A stretch of 64,000 bases of DNA from VXNJ01 sp009840625 (GCA_965207915.1 OZ242304.1:496001-560000), one strand, 5' to 3'; numbered from the stretch's first letter, positions 1-8,713 are shown. The notes: a model not told the origin generated them from the letters alone. Numbers and translations are program-made.

Positions 1-404
1 AGGTAGGCGTCGCCGGCGTAGACGTTGATGACGGCATTGCCGGCGGATCGCGCCAGCGCCGTTTCGCGATCAACGACCGCCTTGTAGGCGGCTATGCTGC
101 CGACCGCGACCGATTCACGCTCGCCTTCCGGGCCGAATACGTTCATTTGTTCCAAAAGCGCCGACTCGCCGTCGTTGTTGTGCAGCAGCGTGAGGGTCAC
201 CTCCGCTCCAGTGTCGGCCGTGGCTGTCGGGCCGGCGGGCACCCCTGCAGAGGGCGCGACCAGCCAAAGCGCGGCCAGCAAAAAGCCCGCCAACAGGTAT
301 TTGGACCCGCGCTGCGCGGGTCCGCTGAGGGTGGCCAGGTGACCGGTGGTGCGGCTTCCCCGAAGCACCTGGCCGCCGGTGGTTTGACCCGCCGGGCTAC
401 CCAT
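1..404 (-). CDS. secreted 5'-nucleotidase / metallophosphatase, N-terminal part (runs off the left edge)
   Basis: An open frame reads from an ATG at 404 to the window edge, giving 134 residues with no stop. After a basic N-region comes a hydrophobic stretch (about residues 36-52, LLAGFLLAALWLVAPSA) that looks like a signal peptide. It is followed by LTLLHNNDGES and, later, NAVINVYAGDAY. These match the first metal-binding segments of the UshA/5'-nucleotidase metallophosphatase family (usually LLHxND and xxAGD). The product should be exported and dephosphorylate nucleotides or similar substrates for uptake. An in-frame GTG at 368 is an alternative start that would give a more usual signal-peptide length. 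Family assignment is fairly sure; the substrate is not known because the C-terminal domain is missing. Confidence 0.7.
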   Translation of the reverse strand, partial: MGSPAGQTTGGQVLRGSRTTGHLATLSGPAQRGSKYLLAGFLLAALWLVAPSAGVPAGPTATADTGAEVTLTLLHNNDGESALLEQMNVFGPEGERESVAVGSIAAYKAVVDRETALARSAGNAVINVYAGDAY

Positions 405-484
405 GAGCTCGATCAAGGCGCGACCCGCGGCAGCAGGGAAGACCCAACCGTGGGTTCAGCCCCCGGGTCCAAATGCCGAACAAT

Positions 485-496
485 CCGGTTAACCGG
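485..496. promoter_or_regulatory. 12-bp perfect palindrome CCGGTTAACCGG
   Basis: A perfect 12-bp palindrome lies in the 96-bp gap between the nucleotidase start and the isomerase stop. It could be a dimeric operator for the nucleotidase gene, or chance. Nothing else recognisable lies in this gap. Confidence 0.25.
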
Positions 497-500
497 TCGT

Positions 501-1334
501 TTAAAGGCCGGCCTCGATAAAGGCTCGGGCAAGGGTTGTGTGCCCCAACCGCGCGCTTTCGAACGGATCGTAGCCGGATCTGCGCTGGACCATCACCGAA
601 ACTTCCAGGGTCTGGAATCCGCGATAGCCGGCCGCCTGCATTAGACGCAGCTCTTCGGCATAGTCGTATTCGTCTTCGCCCGGGACCAGGAACTCGTGAT
701 CCGGCCAACGACCGCGAACCCCCTTCAGGTGCGTGTGCAAGGTATCGCCCGCCAGCAAGTCGACGGACTCTTGCAGGTCGATGTCCTGGGCCAGGAAATG
801 GGAATAGTCGAAATTGACTCCGAGGTTCTCCCGGCCCAATTGCTCAAGCACCCAGGCGGTCTGCCGGGGGGTGTGCAGGGCCGAGCCGACGTGCGGTTCA
901 AGGGCGATGTCGACGCCCGCACTGCGGGCCGCTTCAAGGACCGGCCCGAGTCGATCCAGTGCCTGATGGCGTTTCCCTTCCCAATCACCGACCGAACCAC
1001 CGATGGTCGTGTTGATCGCGGGCGGACGACCGGGAACGAGCTCCCGCGCGAGTTCGATCGCGCCCAGCAGGCGCCGGTAACCGCTTTGCAGGGTCTCTTC
1101 GTCCACTTCCAGCAACGGTGAATGCGACGCGATCGCCGGCAGTTCCAAGCCAAGCTCGGAAATCAGCTCCCGCCAGGTGCGTACATCGACTGGCGTGATG
1201 TCCTCCAATCGGGTCGACCAGTTACCGAGAACGGTCAACTCGATTCCGGCGAACCCCAATTCGTGGGCAAACCGCGCGAAAGGTTCGAACCCGATCTGCG
1301 GCATCCCCCAATTGGAGACTCCCAGTTGCTGCAT
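501..1334 (-). CDS. sugar phosphate isomerase/epimerase (xylose isomerase-like TIM barrel)
   Basis: A 277-residue protein starting MQQLGVSNWGM. It has the AP-endonuclease-2/xylose-isomerase-like TIM-barrel pattern: acidic and histidine metal ligands occur in IALEPHVG, NFDYSHF, HTHLKGVRG and LEVSV, each at the end of a predicted strand. Such enzymes isomerise or epimerise keto-sugars or inositol-type compounds; the actual substrate cannot be read from the sequence. The frame is open upstream of this ATG, but that part overlaps the SMP-30 gene in another frame, so the ATG at 1334, 29 bp after the SMP-30 stop, is the sensible start. Co-directional with SMP-30 and the MFS transporter, it fits a small sugar or sugar-acid catabolic operon. 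Confidence 0.82.
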   Translation of the reverse strand: MQQLGVSNWGMPQIGFEPFARFAHELGFAGIELTVLGNWSTRLEDITPVDVRTWRELISELGLELPAIASHSPLLEVDEETLQSGYRRLLGAIELARELVPGRPPAINTTIGGSVGDWEGKRHQALDRLGPVLEAARSAGVDIALEPHVGSALHTPRQTAWVLEQLGRENLGVNFDYSHFLAQDIDLQESVDLLAGDTLHTHLKGVRGRWPDHEFLVPGEDEYDYAEELRLMQAAGYRGFQTLEVSVMVQRRSGYDPFESARLGHTTLARAFIEAGL

Positions 1335-1363
1335 AGCGTGATCCGCACCCCGGATCCGGCCGC

Positions 1364-2242
1364 TCAGGCGGCCGGGAACCGCAGGTCGCCGCGCCGCCCG
1401 GTCCGCGCCCGCAACAGCGCGCCGGTGCCGGTTGTCACATAGAGATCGGTCAGATCGGGCCCGCCGAAGGTGCAGTTGGTGGGCATGTCCCTGGGGACCG
1501 GGTGGGTCTCGAGGATCCGCCCGGTGCGCGCGAACACGTAAATCATCGGTCCCGGACCTTGACCGGCCGTGCCGGCGGTAGCGACGATATTGCCCTCGCT
1601 GTCCCAGCACATCCCGTCGATGGCCCGGTAAGGGAAGAAATTGTGCACGATCCGCATCCGGCCCAGCGATCCGTCGGCCAGGATCGGATAGGCGCGCAAT
1701 TCGCGCGGCTCGCCATCGTCCTTGCCGGCATTTGAGACGAACAGCTCGCTCTGGTCGGGCGAGACCAGGATCCCGTTGGGCCGGGTGGTGTCAAACGTGA
1801 CGCGCTCGATCGACCACCCTTCGCCTTCCTGCGGATCGAGGCGGTAAACGGATTGGTGGTCGAGTTCCCGCGGCGGCGAAAGATCGTCATAACGGGGATC
1901 GGTAAACCAGATCCGGCCCCTGGCATCGAATGCCATGTCGTTGGGACTGTTGAGCCGCCGGCCTTCGAATCCGTCGGTCAGCAGGTCGTATTCGCCGCCG
2001 GCCCGGAATCGGCAGATGGCGCCGCGGTTCTGGCTGCAGCCGTAGAGCTGGCCATCGTGGTCGAAAAGCAGTCCGTTGGTGCGCGCGGTGTCCTCGTGCC
2101 AGGGTCGGGAGCGGCCGGTTCCAGGGTCAAAGACCATGATCCGGCTGTTGTTTATGTCGGTAAACAGCAGATGCCGTCCGTCCCAGGCCGGTCCCTCGGC
2201 CAGGGTATAGCCCTCCTCGAGGACTTCAAATTCCCAACTCAC
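1364..2242 (-). CDS. SMP-30/gluconolactonase family protein
   Basis: A 292-residue six-bladed beta-propeller of the SMP-30/gluconolaconase/LRE family. The metal-site segments are visible in order: LAEGPAWDG, SPNDMAFDARG with WFTDP, RPNGILVSPD and DGMCWDSEGN. They supply the usual Glu, Asn, Asn and Asp divalent-metal ligands. These proteins hydrolyse aldonolactones or related lactones, generally in the cytoplasm when no signal peptide is present, as here. It lies between an MFS transporter and a TIM-barrel isomerase on the same strand, which suggests transport, lactone opening and isomerisation of one sugar-derived substrate. The exact lactone is unknown. Confidence 0.85.
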   Translation of the reverse strand: MSWEFEVLEEGYTLAEGPAWDGRHLLFTDINNSRIMVFDPGTGRSRPWHEDTARTNGLLFDHDGQLYGCSQNRGAICRFRAGGEYDLLTDGFEGRRLNSPNDMAFDARGRIWFTDPRYDDLSPPRELDHQSVYRLDPQEGEGWSIERVTFDTTRPNGILVSPDQSELFVSNAGKDDGEPRELRAYPILADGSLGRMRIVHNFFPYRAIDGMCWDSEGNIVATAGTAGQGPGPMIYVFARTGRILETHPVPRDMPTNCTFGGPDLTDLYVTTGTGALLRARTGRRGDLRFPAA

Positions 2243-2288
2243 TGCGCCCTCCGGTTGCGGTTACTTCGGGGTCGCCCGATTCGGGCGC

Positions 2289-3551
2289 TCAGGCGGATTT
2301 TTGCACGCGCGCGGGCGACTTCTTAAGGGTTTCGGGCACGAACAGGAGTATGAGCAAACCCCCAAACAGCCCAATCGCGCCCAGGATCATGGAGCCGTTC
2401 TCAAAACCCACGCTGTCACCGAACTGACCAGGCAGGACGCTGCCGGATAGCTCGCCGACCTCCCCGATCGCGCGCCAGGCTCCGAGGAATTCGCTGATCC
2501 GGTCGGGTGGCGAAAGATCGACTCCCAGGGTCATCAACGCGCCGGACCCCAGGCCGTTGCCGATTCCCAGCACCGCCGACGCGATCAGCAGCAGCATCCA
2601 GGTGTCGGAAACCGCGACCAGGAACATCCCCAGGCCCATCACCGTAAATGAAGGGACCGAACAGAACTTGCGGCCCAGGCGGTCCATCATCCAGCCGGCG
2701 AGCGGGAAGAAGACCATGTCGAGCGCGCCGCCGACGGCGGTGATGTAGCCGATCGCAGACGCGTCAAGATCCAGCACGAAGGCGCCGAAAAAGGGAATGA
2801 TCGCCAGCCGCGCGGCGCGCGTGAACTGCCCCAGAAAAGCTCCCGCCGACGCGATCGCGACCCGCGGCTGCAGATATACGCGGGCCACGTCGAGCCCCTG
2901 GAACACGTTTGTTCGGGGGGTCTCGGTGCGGCGCAGTTCCTCCTCGCCGCGCTGCCCGAACCAGGACGCCACTGCCGCCACCGCCTGGAACGCGGCCGCG
3001 ACCGCGAAGAGCGCCCTAAGGTCCAGGAAGGCACCGAATAGTCCAACCAAGGCCGGCCCCAGGAAGAAGCGCGAAATCCGCATCGTCCCGCCCAGCACGG
3101 CGGTGGCGCGCCCGCGGTGTTCGACATCGACCGCCTCGCCCAGAAGGGTGACCCGGGAGAGGAAGACCATCGAAAGTCCGCAGCCAAAAACCAGCCGCAA
3201 AAGCAGCACCTGGGTGAATTCGTCGGCTACCACCAGCGGAAGCGTCGTGGCCAGCATCACCAGCGCCCCAACCGTCGTGACCACCCGGTTCGAGAAGCGC
3301 CCCAGCAAAACCCCGGCCGGCAGATTGAACAGTATGGTGCCGACCGAAACCACCGCCACCCCGACCGCGATCGCGGTGTAGCTGACCCCGAACTCGGCCA
3401 GCAGGAGCGGCAGGGTGGGTACCAGCATCCCGACGCCCACGAAGAAGAAAAAGGCGGGCAGGTAGAGCGGAACCAGCAGACGCCGGATGGCGGTGGCTAT
3501 CGAAATTGGTTGATCAGTCCCGGCGCCGGTCAAGGGGTGCATGGCAACCAC
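2289..3551 (-). CDS. MFS transporter
   Basis: A 420-residue protein with about twelve hydrophobic segments, split by a central loop around residues 205-220 rich in charged residues (GQRGEEELRRTETPR), as in major facilitator superfamily proteins. The segment following TM2 reads GVLLGRFSNRV, a form of the MFS G-x-x-x-D/G-R-x-G-R-K/R signature, and the C-terminal half repeats it as GWMMDRLGRKF. It resides in the cytoplasmic membrane. Context (SMP-30, isomerase) favours a sugar or organic-acid importer, but drug-efflux-type MFS proteins look similar. An ATG three codons in (MHPLTG) is an equally possible start. Confidence 0.82.
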   Translation of the reverse strand: MVAMHPLTGAGTDQPISIATAIRRLLVPLYLPAFFFFVGVGMLVPTLPLLLAEFGVSYTAIAVGVAVVSVGTILFNLPAGVLLGRFSNRVVTTVGALVMLATTLPLVVADEFTQVLLLRLVFGCGLSMVFLSRVTLLGEAVDVEHRGRATAVLGGTMRISRFFLGPALVGLFGAFLDLRALFAVAAAFQAVAAVASWFGQRGEEELRRTETPRTNVFQGLDVARVYLQPRVAIASAGAFLGQFTRAARLAIIPFFGAFVLDLDASAIGYITAVGGALDMVFFPLAGWMMDRLGRKFCSVPSFTVMGLGMFLVAVSDTWMLLLIASAVLGIGNGLGSGALMTLGVDLSPPDRISEFLGAWRAIGEVGELSGSVLPGQFGDSVGFENGSMILGAIGLFGGLLILLFVPETLKKSPARVQKSA

Positions 3552-3589
3552 TTAGGTTAATTGGATTGGCGGCGCCCTAATCGAGACTC

Positions 3590-3615
3590 CCCAAATTCAA
3601 TTAACATGATTTGGG
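3590..3615. promoter_or_regulatory. candidate operator, CCCAAAT-N12-ATTTGGG
   Basis: Perfect 7-bp inverted arms separated by 12 bp lie in the only AT-rich patch of the divergent region between the MFS gene (minus) and the transketolase-like gene (plus). Size and symmetry suit a dimeric regulator. No regulator gene is adjacent. Confidence 0.4.
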
Positions 3616-3630
3616 CGTTTGAAGGGTGAA

Positions 3631-3672
3631 CACCGTGCCGTCCTCCTCCAGATCTCCTGGCCGCGCACGGTG
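3631..3672 (+). promoter_or_regulatory. leader hairpin upstream of the transketolase-like gene
   Basis: The arms CACCGTGC (3631-3638) and GCACGGTG (3665-3672) are perfect complements. The loop contains a smaller CCAG/CTGG stem. The structure ends 20 nt before the ATG, so it would sit in the 5' UTR and could affect transcription or translation. Confidence 0.35.
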
Positions 3673-3692
3673 CCCGACTGAATGGGATTGAA

Positions 3693-6230
3693 ATGGCAAC
3701 ATCCAGCACCGCAACGCGCTCGGTGAAGGTCGGTTCGCTGGCCGGGGCCGGTCGCGCCAAGCAACTGAACGTTGAAGTCCCCGATTACGGCCGCCGGCAA
3801 CTGGAAGACACCGCGTTTCTGACTTCCATGCTGCTGGTGCTGCTCGGCAACTACTCGCAGACCGGACATTTCGGCGGACCGCTCGCCTACACGCCCTACA
3901 ACGTGGCGGTCCACCTGGTCGGCCCGGAGCTGGGCGGGCTGGCCTACGACCTGCGGCATCCCAAGCACCCCAACGCCGACAACTTCATGCTCGCCGGCGG
4001 ACACTGCATCCCCACCTGCTATGCGCTCTGGATCGTTCTCTGCGAAGCCCTCGAACGCCAGCGCGCGGCCACCGGCGACGAGCGATTCGCGACCGATCCG
4101 GGGCAGAACATGCTGTCCGTCGACGCGATCGGCTTCCGGCGCGGAGCCGGAGCCCTGGCCACCATCCTGGAAGAAAACGGCCTGACCGATCACCCCCTGT
4201 TCGCCCAGGCCAAGGGGCGCGGCATCCGCGCCCTGGCCGGCCACGCCGAGACCACCGACATGACCAACGACGTGAACGGCGGCCCCTCCGGAATCGGGTT
4301 TTCGACTTCGGCCGGCAAGGCCATGTTCTGGGATTTCGCCGGCTCCCCGGCCGAGCGCAAGACGATCGTTTTCGAAGGCGAAATGGCCCTGACCGAGGGT
4401 CACGCCCAGGAAATCAAGACGATCGCCCTGGCCCAGAAAGTGGGCAAGCGGCTGCGGGTGATGAATTCCTTCAACAACGCCGGAATCGACGATTCGCTGC
4501 TGGACGGCGTTATCGACGCCAAGTACACCGATTACAGCCTGCCCCAGCAGTGGGCCTCCTACGGCTGGAACGTCCTCACCCTCGAAAACGGCAATGATCT
4601 GGACCAGGTCGTTGCGGCGCTCAAGGCCATGGAGGACTGGGACATCTCGGACCGGCGGCCGATGATCACCATCGGGCGCACCCTAAAAGGATGGTGGCCG
4701 GGCGCGGTAGACGGCCGGATCAACGGCCACGACCAGATCGTCGACGCCGCCTCGCACCCTTACACCCTGGCCATGAACAGCCCCTACTTCCTGGCCCTGG
4801 CCAGCTCATTCGAGCAGCGCTACGGGGTCGAATTCGCCGGAATACACGATGGCGTGCCGGGCTCCGAGCGCGACCGCCTGATCGAATTCAAGACCAACGT
4901 CGACACCGTGCTCTCGGTCCTGGACGGCGGTCTCGGCGCGTGGTTGGCCGAGCGTCTGGTCGCAATCGGCGAGGCATTGCCCGACGAGATGCCCGCCCGC
5001 ATCAATCTCGACAAGGACCCGTTCCAAGACGAGCGTCTGGCGCCGGAGAACCTGCCCCGCGATGAAATCACCGTCAGTTCCGCAGGAGTCGAGTCCCAGA
5101 TCCGCCTGTTCCGCAACGCCGGCGAGAAGGCCGGCACGCGCCGTGCGATCTCCGAGCTGGGCAAGTGGCTCAACTATGTGACCGACAACCGGTTCATCAC
5201 GATCGCAGCCGACCTCTCCGACTCGATAAACGTCGAAAACGCCCACTTCACCCACGAATACGACGCCGAGACCAACCCCGGCGGGACTCGCCTGCGGGCG
5301 GGGATCGAGGAAGCCGGCAACGCCGGCACGATCGCCGGCCTGGTGTCCCAGTCGCTGTCGGCGGACCCGGACCGTCACGCCGGGGTCTGGGGCCTCACCG
5401 GCACCTACGGCGCGTTCACACCGCTCATGTACACGCCGGTGCGGGTCTTCTCCCAGCAGAACCAGGACTCGCCGTTCGCCAACGGCGTGCTCACCGTGCT
5501 GGCCGGTCACTCGGGGCCGGAGACCGCCGCCGACGCCCGTACCCACTTCGGGATTTTTGCGCCGCAGGTGTGGACCATGTTCCCGCGCGGACAGATCATC
5601 AATCTCTACTTCTGGGACTACAACGACGTGGCTCCCGGATACTTTGCCGCCGTGCACCACGCCGCGCGCCAGAAGGAAGCCGGGGTGATCGTAATCCACG
5701 TTGCCCGCCCCGATTTCCTGGTCGCCGACCGGGCCGGATTCGCTGACACCGACGTGCTGGCGGCCGGCCGCGGCGCCTACGTGATCCGTGATTTCGATCC
5801 GGCCGCCCCGCCCCAGGGGACCGTCTACGTCCAGGGGTCCTCGTCGACCAACAACCTTGTCTCGGTCATACCGCAGCTTGAGGACGAAGGGATCAACGTC
5901 CGGATCGTGGCGGTCATCTCCGAGGACCTGCTCCGCCTGCAGGACCCCGAATACCAGCAGCGGATCCTGTCCGACGCCGACCGCTTCGACTGCACTTTCG
6001 TGACCACCATGACCAAGCGCGTTCCGCCCCTCTCCAACCTCGGTCCATTCGCCGAACAGTACGCGCTCAGCTCCGACTTCGATGACCGCTGGCGCACCGG
6101 CGGAACCGAGGCCGACGTGATCGCCGAGTCGCGTCTGGATCCCGAATCGATTCTTGAGGGGATTCGCAGATTTGCGGCCGCGCGCGAGGAGCGCATCTCG
6201 CTGGCGCGCAACGCGCTAAGTCAGCTCTGA
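3693..6230 (+). CDS. transketolase-like ThDP-dependent enzyme (long, divergent)
   Basis: An 845-residue protein with both transketolase halves. The N-terminal half has GHFGGPLAYTPYNVAVHL and DNFMLAGGHC, matching the donor-site His regions. A ThDP/metal motif reads FEGEMALTEGHAQE (E228-G229-E230) followed about 30 residues on by NN (261-262); the usual GDG is thus EG-E here. The second half has AADLSDSINVENA, GIEEAGNAGTIAGL (with the catalytic-type Glu) and GHSGPETAADARTHF. Transketolases of about 660 residues move two-carbon units and make ribose-5-phosphate; this one is much longer. It does not carry the phosphoketolase N-terminal signature. It lies 22 bp upstream of hisH on the same strand, which suits PRPP/histidine supply. 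The ThDP fold is certain; the exact reaction is inferred. Confidence 0.75.
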   Translation: MATSSTATRSVKVGSLAGAGRAKQLNVEVPDYGRRQLEDTAFLTSMLLVLLGNYSQTGHFGGPLAYTPYNVAVHLVGPELGGLAYDLRHPKHPNADNFMLAGGHCIPTCYALWIVLCEALERQRAATGDERFATDPGQNMLSVDAIGFRRGAGALATILEENGLTDHPLFAQAKGRGIRALAGHAETTDMTNDVNGGPSGIGFSTSAGKAMFWDFAGSPAERKTIVFEGEMALTEGHAQEIKTIALAQKVGKRLRVMNSFNNAGIDDSLLDGVIDAKYTDYSLPQQWASYGWNVLTLENGNDLDQVVAALKAMEDWDISDRRPMITIGRTLKGWWPGAVDGRINGHDQIVDAASHPYTLAMNSPYFLALASSFEQRYGVEFAGIHDGVPGSERDRLIEFKTNVDTVLSVLDGGLGAWLAERLVAIGEALPDEMPARINLDKDPFQDERLAPENLPRDEITVSSAGVESQIRLFRNAGEKAGTRRAISELGKWLNYVTDNRFITIAADLSDSINVENAHFTHEYDAETNPGGTRLRAGIEEAGNAGTIAGLVSQSLSADPDRHAGVWGLTGTYGAFTPLMYTPVRVFSQQNQDSPFANGVLTVLAGHSGPETAADARTHFGIFAPQVWTMFPRGQIINLYFWDYNDVAPGYFAAVHHAARQKEAGVIVIHVARPDFLVADRAGFADTDVLAAGRGAYVIRDFDPAAPPQGTVYVQGSSSTNNLVSVIPQLEDEGINVRIVAVISEDLLRLQDPEYQQRILSDADRFDCTFVTTMTKRVPPLSNLGPFAEQYALSSDFDDRWRTGGTEADVIAESRLDPESILEGIRRFAAAREERISLARNALSQL

Positions 6231-6252
6231 TTCCAAAGGGCCGAAGCCGGCC

Positions 6253-6864
6253 ATGCTAGCCCTGGTCGACTACGGCTCCGGAAACATCCGCAGCGTCGAG
6301 CGGGCGCTGGGCTTTGTCGGCGCCGAATTCACCCTGACCGAGGATCCCGCCGTGGTCGCCGGAGCCGCCGGGGTCGTGCTGCCCGGGGTGGGGGCCGCCC
6401 TGGATACGATGGACGGCCTGCGCGCGCGGGGCCTGGATGCCGCGGTTCGCGATTACCTGTCCGGCGGCCGCCCGTTCCTGGGTGTATGCATGGGGCTACA
6501 GGCCCTGCTGGAGCACTCCGAGGAGAACGGCGGCACTCCCTGCCTGGGCCTGTTTCCGGGCCGGGTGCGGCGTTTTCCGCCCGGACTGCACGTGCCCCAC
6601 ATGGGCTGGAACCAGGTGCGGCGGCGAAACCCATGCGCTCTCCTCGACGGGGTTCCCGACGGCACCAACTTCTACTTCGTCCATTCCTACTACGCCGACG
6701 CCGCCGAGGCCGATTACTGCGCGGCCACCACCGAGTACGGTCTGGAGTTCATGAGCGTGCTGGGCCGGGACCTGGTCTTCGCCACCCAGTTCCACCCCGA
6801 GAAAAGCGGCGCGAACGGACTTATGCTGTATCGAAATTTCGCCCGCATCTGCGGACAGCGATAA
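6253..6864 (+). CDS. hisH: imidazole glycerol phosphate synthase, glutaminase subunit HisH
   Basis: A 203-residue class I glutamine amidotransferase starting MLALVDYGSGNIRSVERAL, the standard HisH N-terminus. The triad is visible: Cys in FLGVCMGLQ, then His and Glu in FATQFHPEKSG. HisH releases ammonia from glutamine for HisF, which lies two genes downstream. Length is normal. It opens a compact hisH-A-F-I-E run; hisG, hisD, hisB and hisC are not in this window. Confidence 0.95.
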   Translation: MLALVDYGSGNIRSVERALGFVGAEFTLTEDPAVVAGAAGVVLPGVGAALDTMDGLRARGLDAAVRDYLSGGRPFLGVCMGLQALLEHSEENGGTPCLGLFPGRVRRFPPGLHVPHMGWNQVRRRNPCALLDGVPDGTNFYFVHSYYADAAEADYCAATTEYGLEFMSVLGRDLVFATQFHPEKSGANGLMLYRNFARICGQR

Positions 6865-6883
6865 GGCGCTTCCGGGGTCAGCG

Positions 6884-7609
6884 GTGATCATCTATCCGGC
6901 CGTCGACATCCGCGGCGGACGCGCCGTGCGCCTGCACCAGGGCGACTTTGCGCGTGAGGTCGTCTTCTACGACTCACCCGCCGAAGCGGCCCGCAACTGG
7001 ATCGACCAGGGCGCCGAATGGCTGCATGTCGTGGACCTGGACGGGGCCCGCAGCGGGACCCCGACCAACCGCGCCGCGGTAGCCGCGATCGCCGAGCTGC
7101 CGGCGCAGCTCCAGCTCGGCGGGGGATTGCGCCGAATCGAGGCGGTCGAATCGGCGATCGCGGGAGGCGCCGATCGGGTGGTGCTGGGCACCGCGGCGGT
7201 CGAGGACCCGGCGCTTTTTCAGGCCGCCTGCCGGCAGTTCCCGGGTCAGATCGCGGTTGGGATCGACGCCCGCGACGGGGTTGCGGCCACCCGCGGCTGG
7301 GCGCGCGACGCCGGCACCGACGCAGTGGACCTGGCCCGCGCCTGCGAGCGCCAGGGGGCGGCGGCGATCATCTATACGGACATTGACCGCGATGGCATGC
7401 TCGGCGGGATAAACACCGATCGGCTTGCCCAGGTGTGCGGCGCGGTCGAGATCCCGGTGATCGCCAGTGGCGGGGTCGCGGTCCTGTCGGACGTGACCGC
7501 CGCGTCCGCAGCCGGCGCGGCCGGGCTGATCATCGGCCGGGCGCTCTACGACGGACGCGTGGACCTGCGCGCGGCGCTGACGAAAGCGGCCGGAGCGGCC
7601 GAGTGCTGA
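6884..7609 (+). CDS. hisA: ProFAR isomerase HisA
   Basis: A 241-residue (beta/alpha)8 barrel beginning with a GTG start, MIIYPAVDIRGGRAVRLHQGD. The catalytic Asp occurs in PAVDIRGG, and the second half has IYTDIDRDGMLGGIN. Phosphate-binding glycines are in GGGLR and ASGGVAVLSD. It opens the ribose ring of ProFAR to give PRFAR, the HisF substrate. It begins 19 bp after hisH and overlaps hisF. The IRGGRAVRL segment favours HisA rather than the bifunctional PriA, but PriA activity cannot be excluded by eye. Confidence 0.93.
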   Translation: MIIYPAVDIRGGRAVRLHQGDFAREVVFYDSPAEAARNWIDQGAEWLHVVDLDGARSGTPTNRAAVAAIAELPAQLQLGGGLRRIEAVESAIAGGADRVVLGTAAVEDPALFQAACRQFPGQIAVGIDARDGVAATRGWARDAGTDAVDLARACERQGAAAIIYTDIDRDGMLGGINTDRLAQVCGAVEIPVIASGGVAVLSDVTAASAAGAAGLIIGRALYDGRVDLRAALTKAAGAAEC

Positions 7610-8379
7610 CCCGGAGGATCATCCCCTGCCTGGACGTTAAGAACGGCCGCAACGTGCGTGGGGTGCGTTTCTCGGCCGACCGCGACGCCGGCGACCCGGT
7701 TGAACTGGCGTCATATTACGACCAGACCGGAGCCGACGAACTCGTTTTCTACGACATTTCGGCGTCCGCCGAGGGTCGCGACATAACCCTCGGAATGATG
7801 CGGGCAGTGGCCGAGCAGGTTTTCATCCCGCTGACCGCCGGCGGGGGCGTGCGCAGCACCGCTGACATGTATGAACTGCTCCGCGCCGGCGCCGACAAGG
7901 TTTCCGTCAACACCGCCGCGGTCGAACGTGAAAGGCTGGTCAGCGAGGGTGCCGACAGGTTCGGCAGCCAGTGCATCGTGCTTTCCATCGATTCACGGCG
8001 CAAAGCCGGCGGCGGCTGGGAAGTCTGGACGCACGGCGGCCGCACCAACACCGGCATCGACACCCTCGAGTGGGCCGAGCGCGGGGTGGAACTGGGGGCC
8101 GGCGAAATCGTCCTCAACAGCATCGACGCCGACGGTACCCGCGACGGGTACGACAACGAGCAACTGGCCAAACTGACCCGGCGGGTACCGGTCCCGGTGG
8201 TGGCGTCCGGCGGCGCGGGAACCCTCGAGCACCTACACGAGGCACTGGCCACTGGCGGCGCTCACGCCGTGCTGGCCGCTTCGATCTTTCACTACAAAGT
8301 GTTTACGATTGCCCAGGCCAAGGAATACCTCGCCGAACGCGGCAATCCGATGCGAATTGATCATGCACCAGCCAACTGA
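7603..8379 (+). CDS. hisF: imidazole glycerol phosphate synthase, cyclase subunit HisF
   Basis: A 258-residue barrel starting at a GTG that overlaps the hisA stop by 7 bp, giving LTRRIIPCLDVKNGRNVRG. Both catalytic aspartates are present, in CLDVKNG and in VLSIDSRR. ASGGAGTLEHL forms the phosphate-binding end. The longer open frame upstream overlaps hisA and was not used. HisF combines ammonia from HisH with PRFAR to give imidazole glycerol phosphate and AICAR. The overlap implies translational coupling. Confidence 0.95.
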   Translation: MLTRRIIPCLDVKNGRNVRGVRFSADRDAGDPVELASYYDQTGADELVFYDISASAEGRDITLGMMRAVAEQVFIPLTAGGGVRSTADMYELLRAGADKVSVNTAAVERERLVSEGADRFGSQCIVLSIDSRRKAGGGWEVWTHGGRTNTGIDTLEWAERGVELGAGEIVLNSIDADGTRDGYDNEQLAKLTRRVPVPVVASGGAGTLEHLHEALATGGAHAVLAASIFHYKVFTIAQAKEYLAERGNPMRIDHAPAN

Positions 8380-8713
8380 ATCACTGGACCCGGACCTGCT
8401 GCGCTGGGATGACGCCGGCCTGCTGCCGGCGGTAATCCAAGACGAGGCCACCCGAGAGGTCCGGATGGTGGGGTACATGAACCGCGAGTCGCTGGACCGG
8501 ACCCTGGAATCGGGCCAGGTCTGGTTCTTCTCGCGCAGCCGCCAGGAGCTCTGGCGCAAGGGCGCCACGTCGGGCAACACGCTCGCGCTCCGCTCCATTT
8601 ACGTCAACTGCGAGGAAAATTGCCTGTTGCTGCTGGTCGATCCCACCGGGCCGACCTGCCACACCGGCAACCAGAGTTGCTTTTACCGCCCCCTGCGAAA
8701 GGTCCCATCTTGA
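8363..8713 (+). CDS. hisI: phosphoribosyl-AMP cyclohydrolase HisI
   Basis: A 116-residue protein starting at the ATG of MHQPTESLDPDLL, overlapping the end of hisF by 17 bp. The zinc and metal motifs of PRA-CH are clear: GYMNRESL, WFFSRSRQELWRKG, CEENCLLLLVD and GPTCHTGNQSCFY. It hydrolyses the adenine ring of PR-AMP. It stands alone rather than fused to HisE, which is encoded just after it. Confidence 0.94.
   Translation: MHQPTESLDPDLLRWDDAGLLPAVIQDEATREVRMVGYMNRESLDRTLESGQVWFFSRSRQELWRKGATSGNTLALRSIYVNCEENCLLLLVDPTGPTCHTGNQSCFYRPLRKVPS

Noticed and set aside
3693..6230. Phosphoketolase annotation for the ThDP enzyme
   Set aside because: Length is similar to phosphoketolase, but its N-terminal signature is absent and the motif order fits transketolase better.
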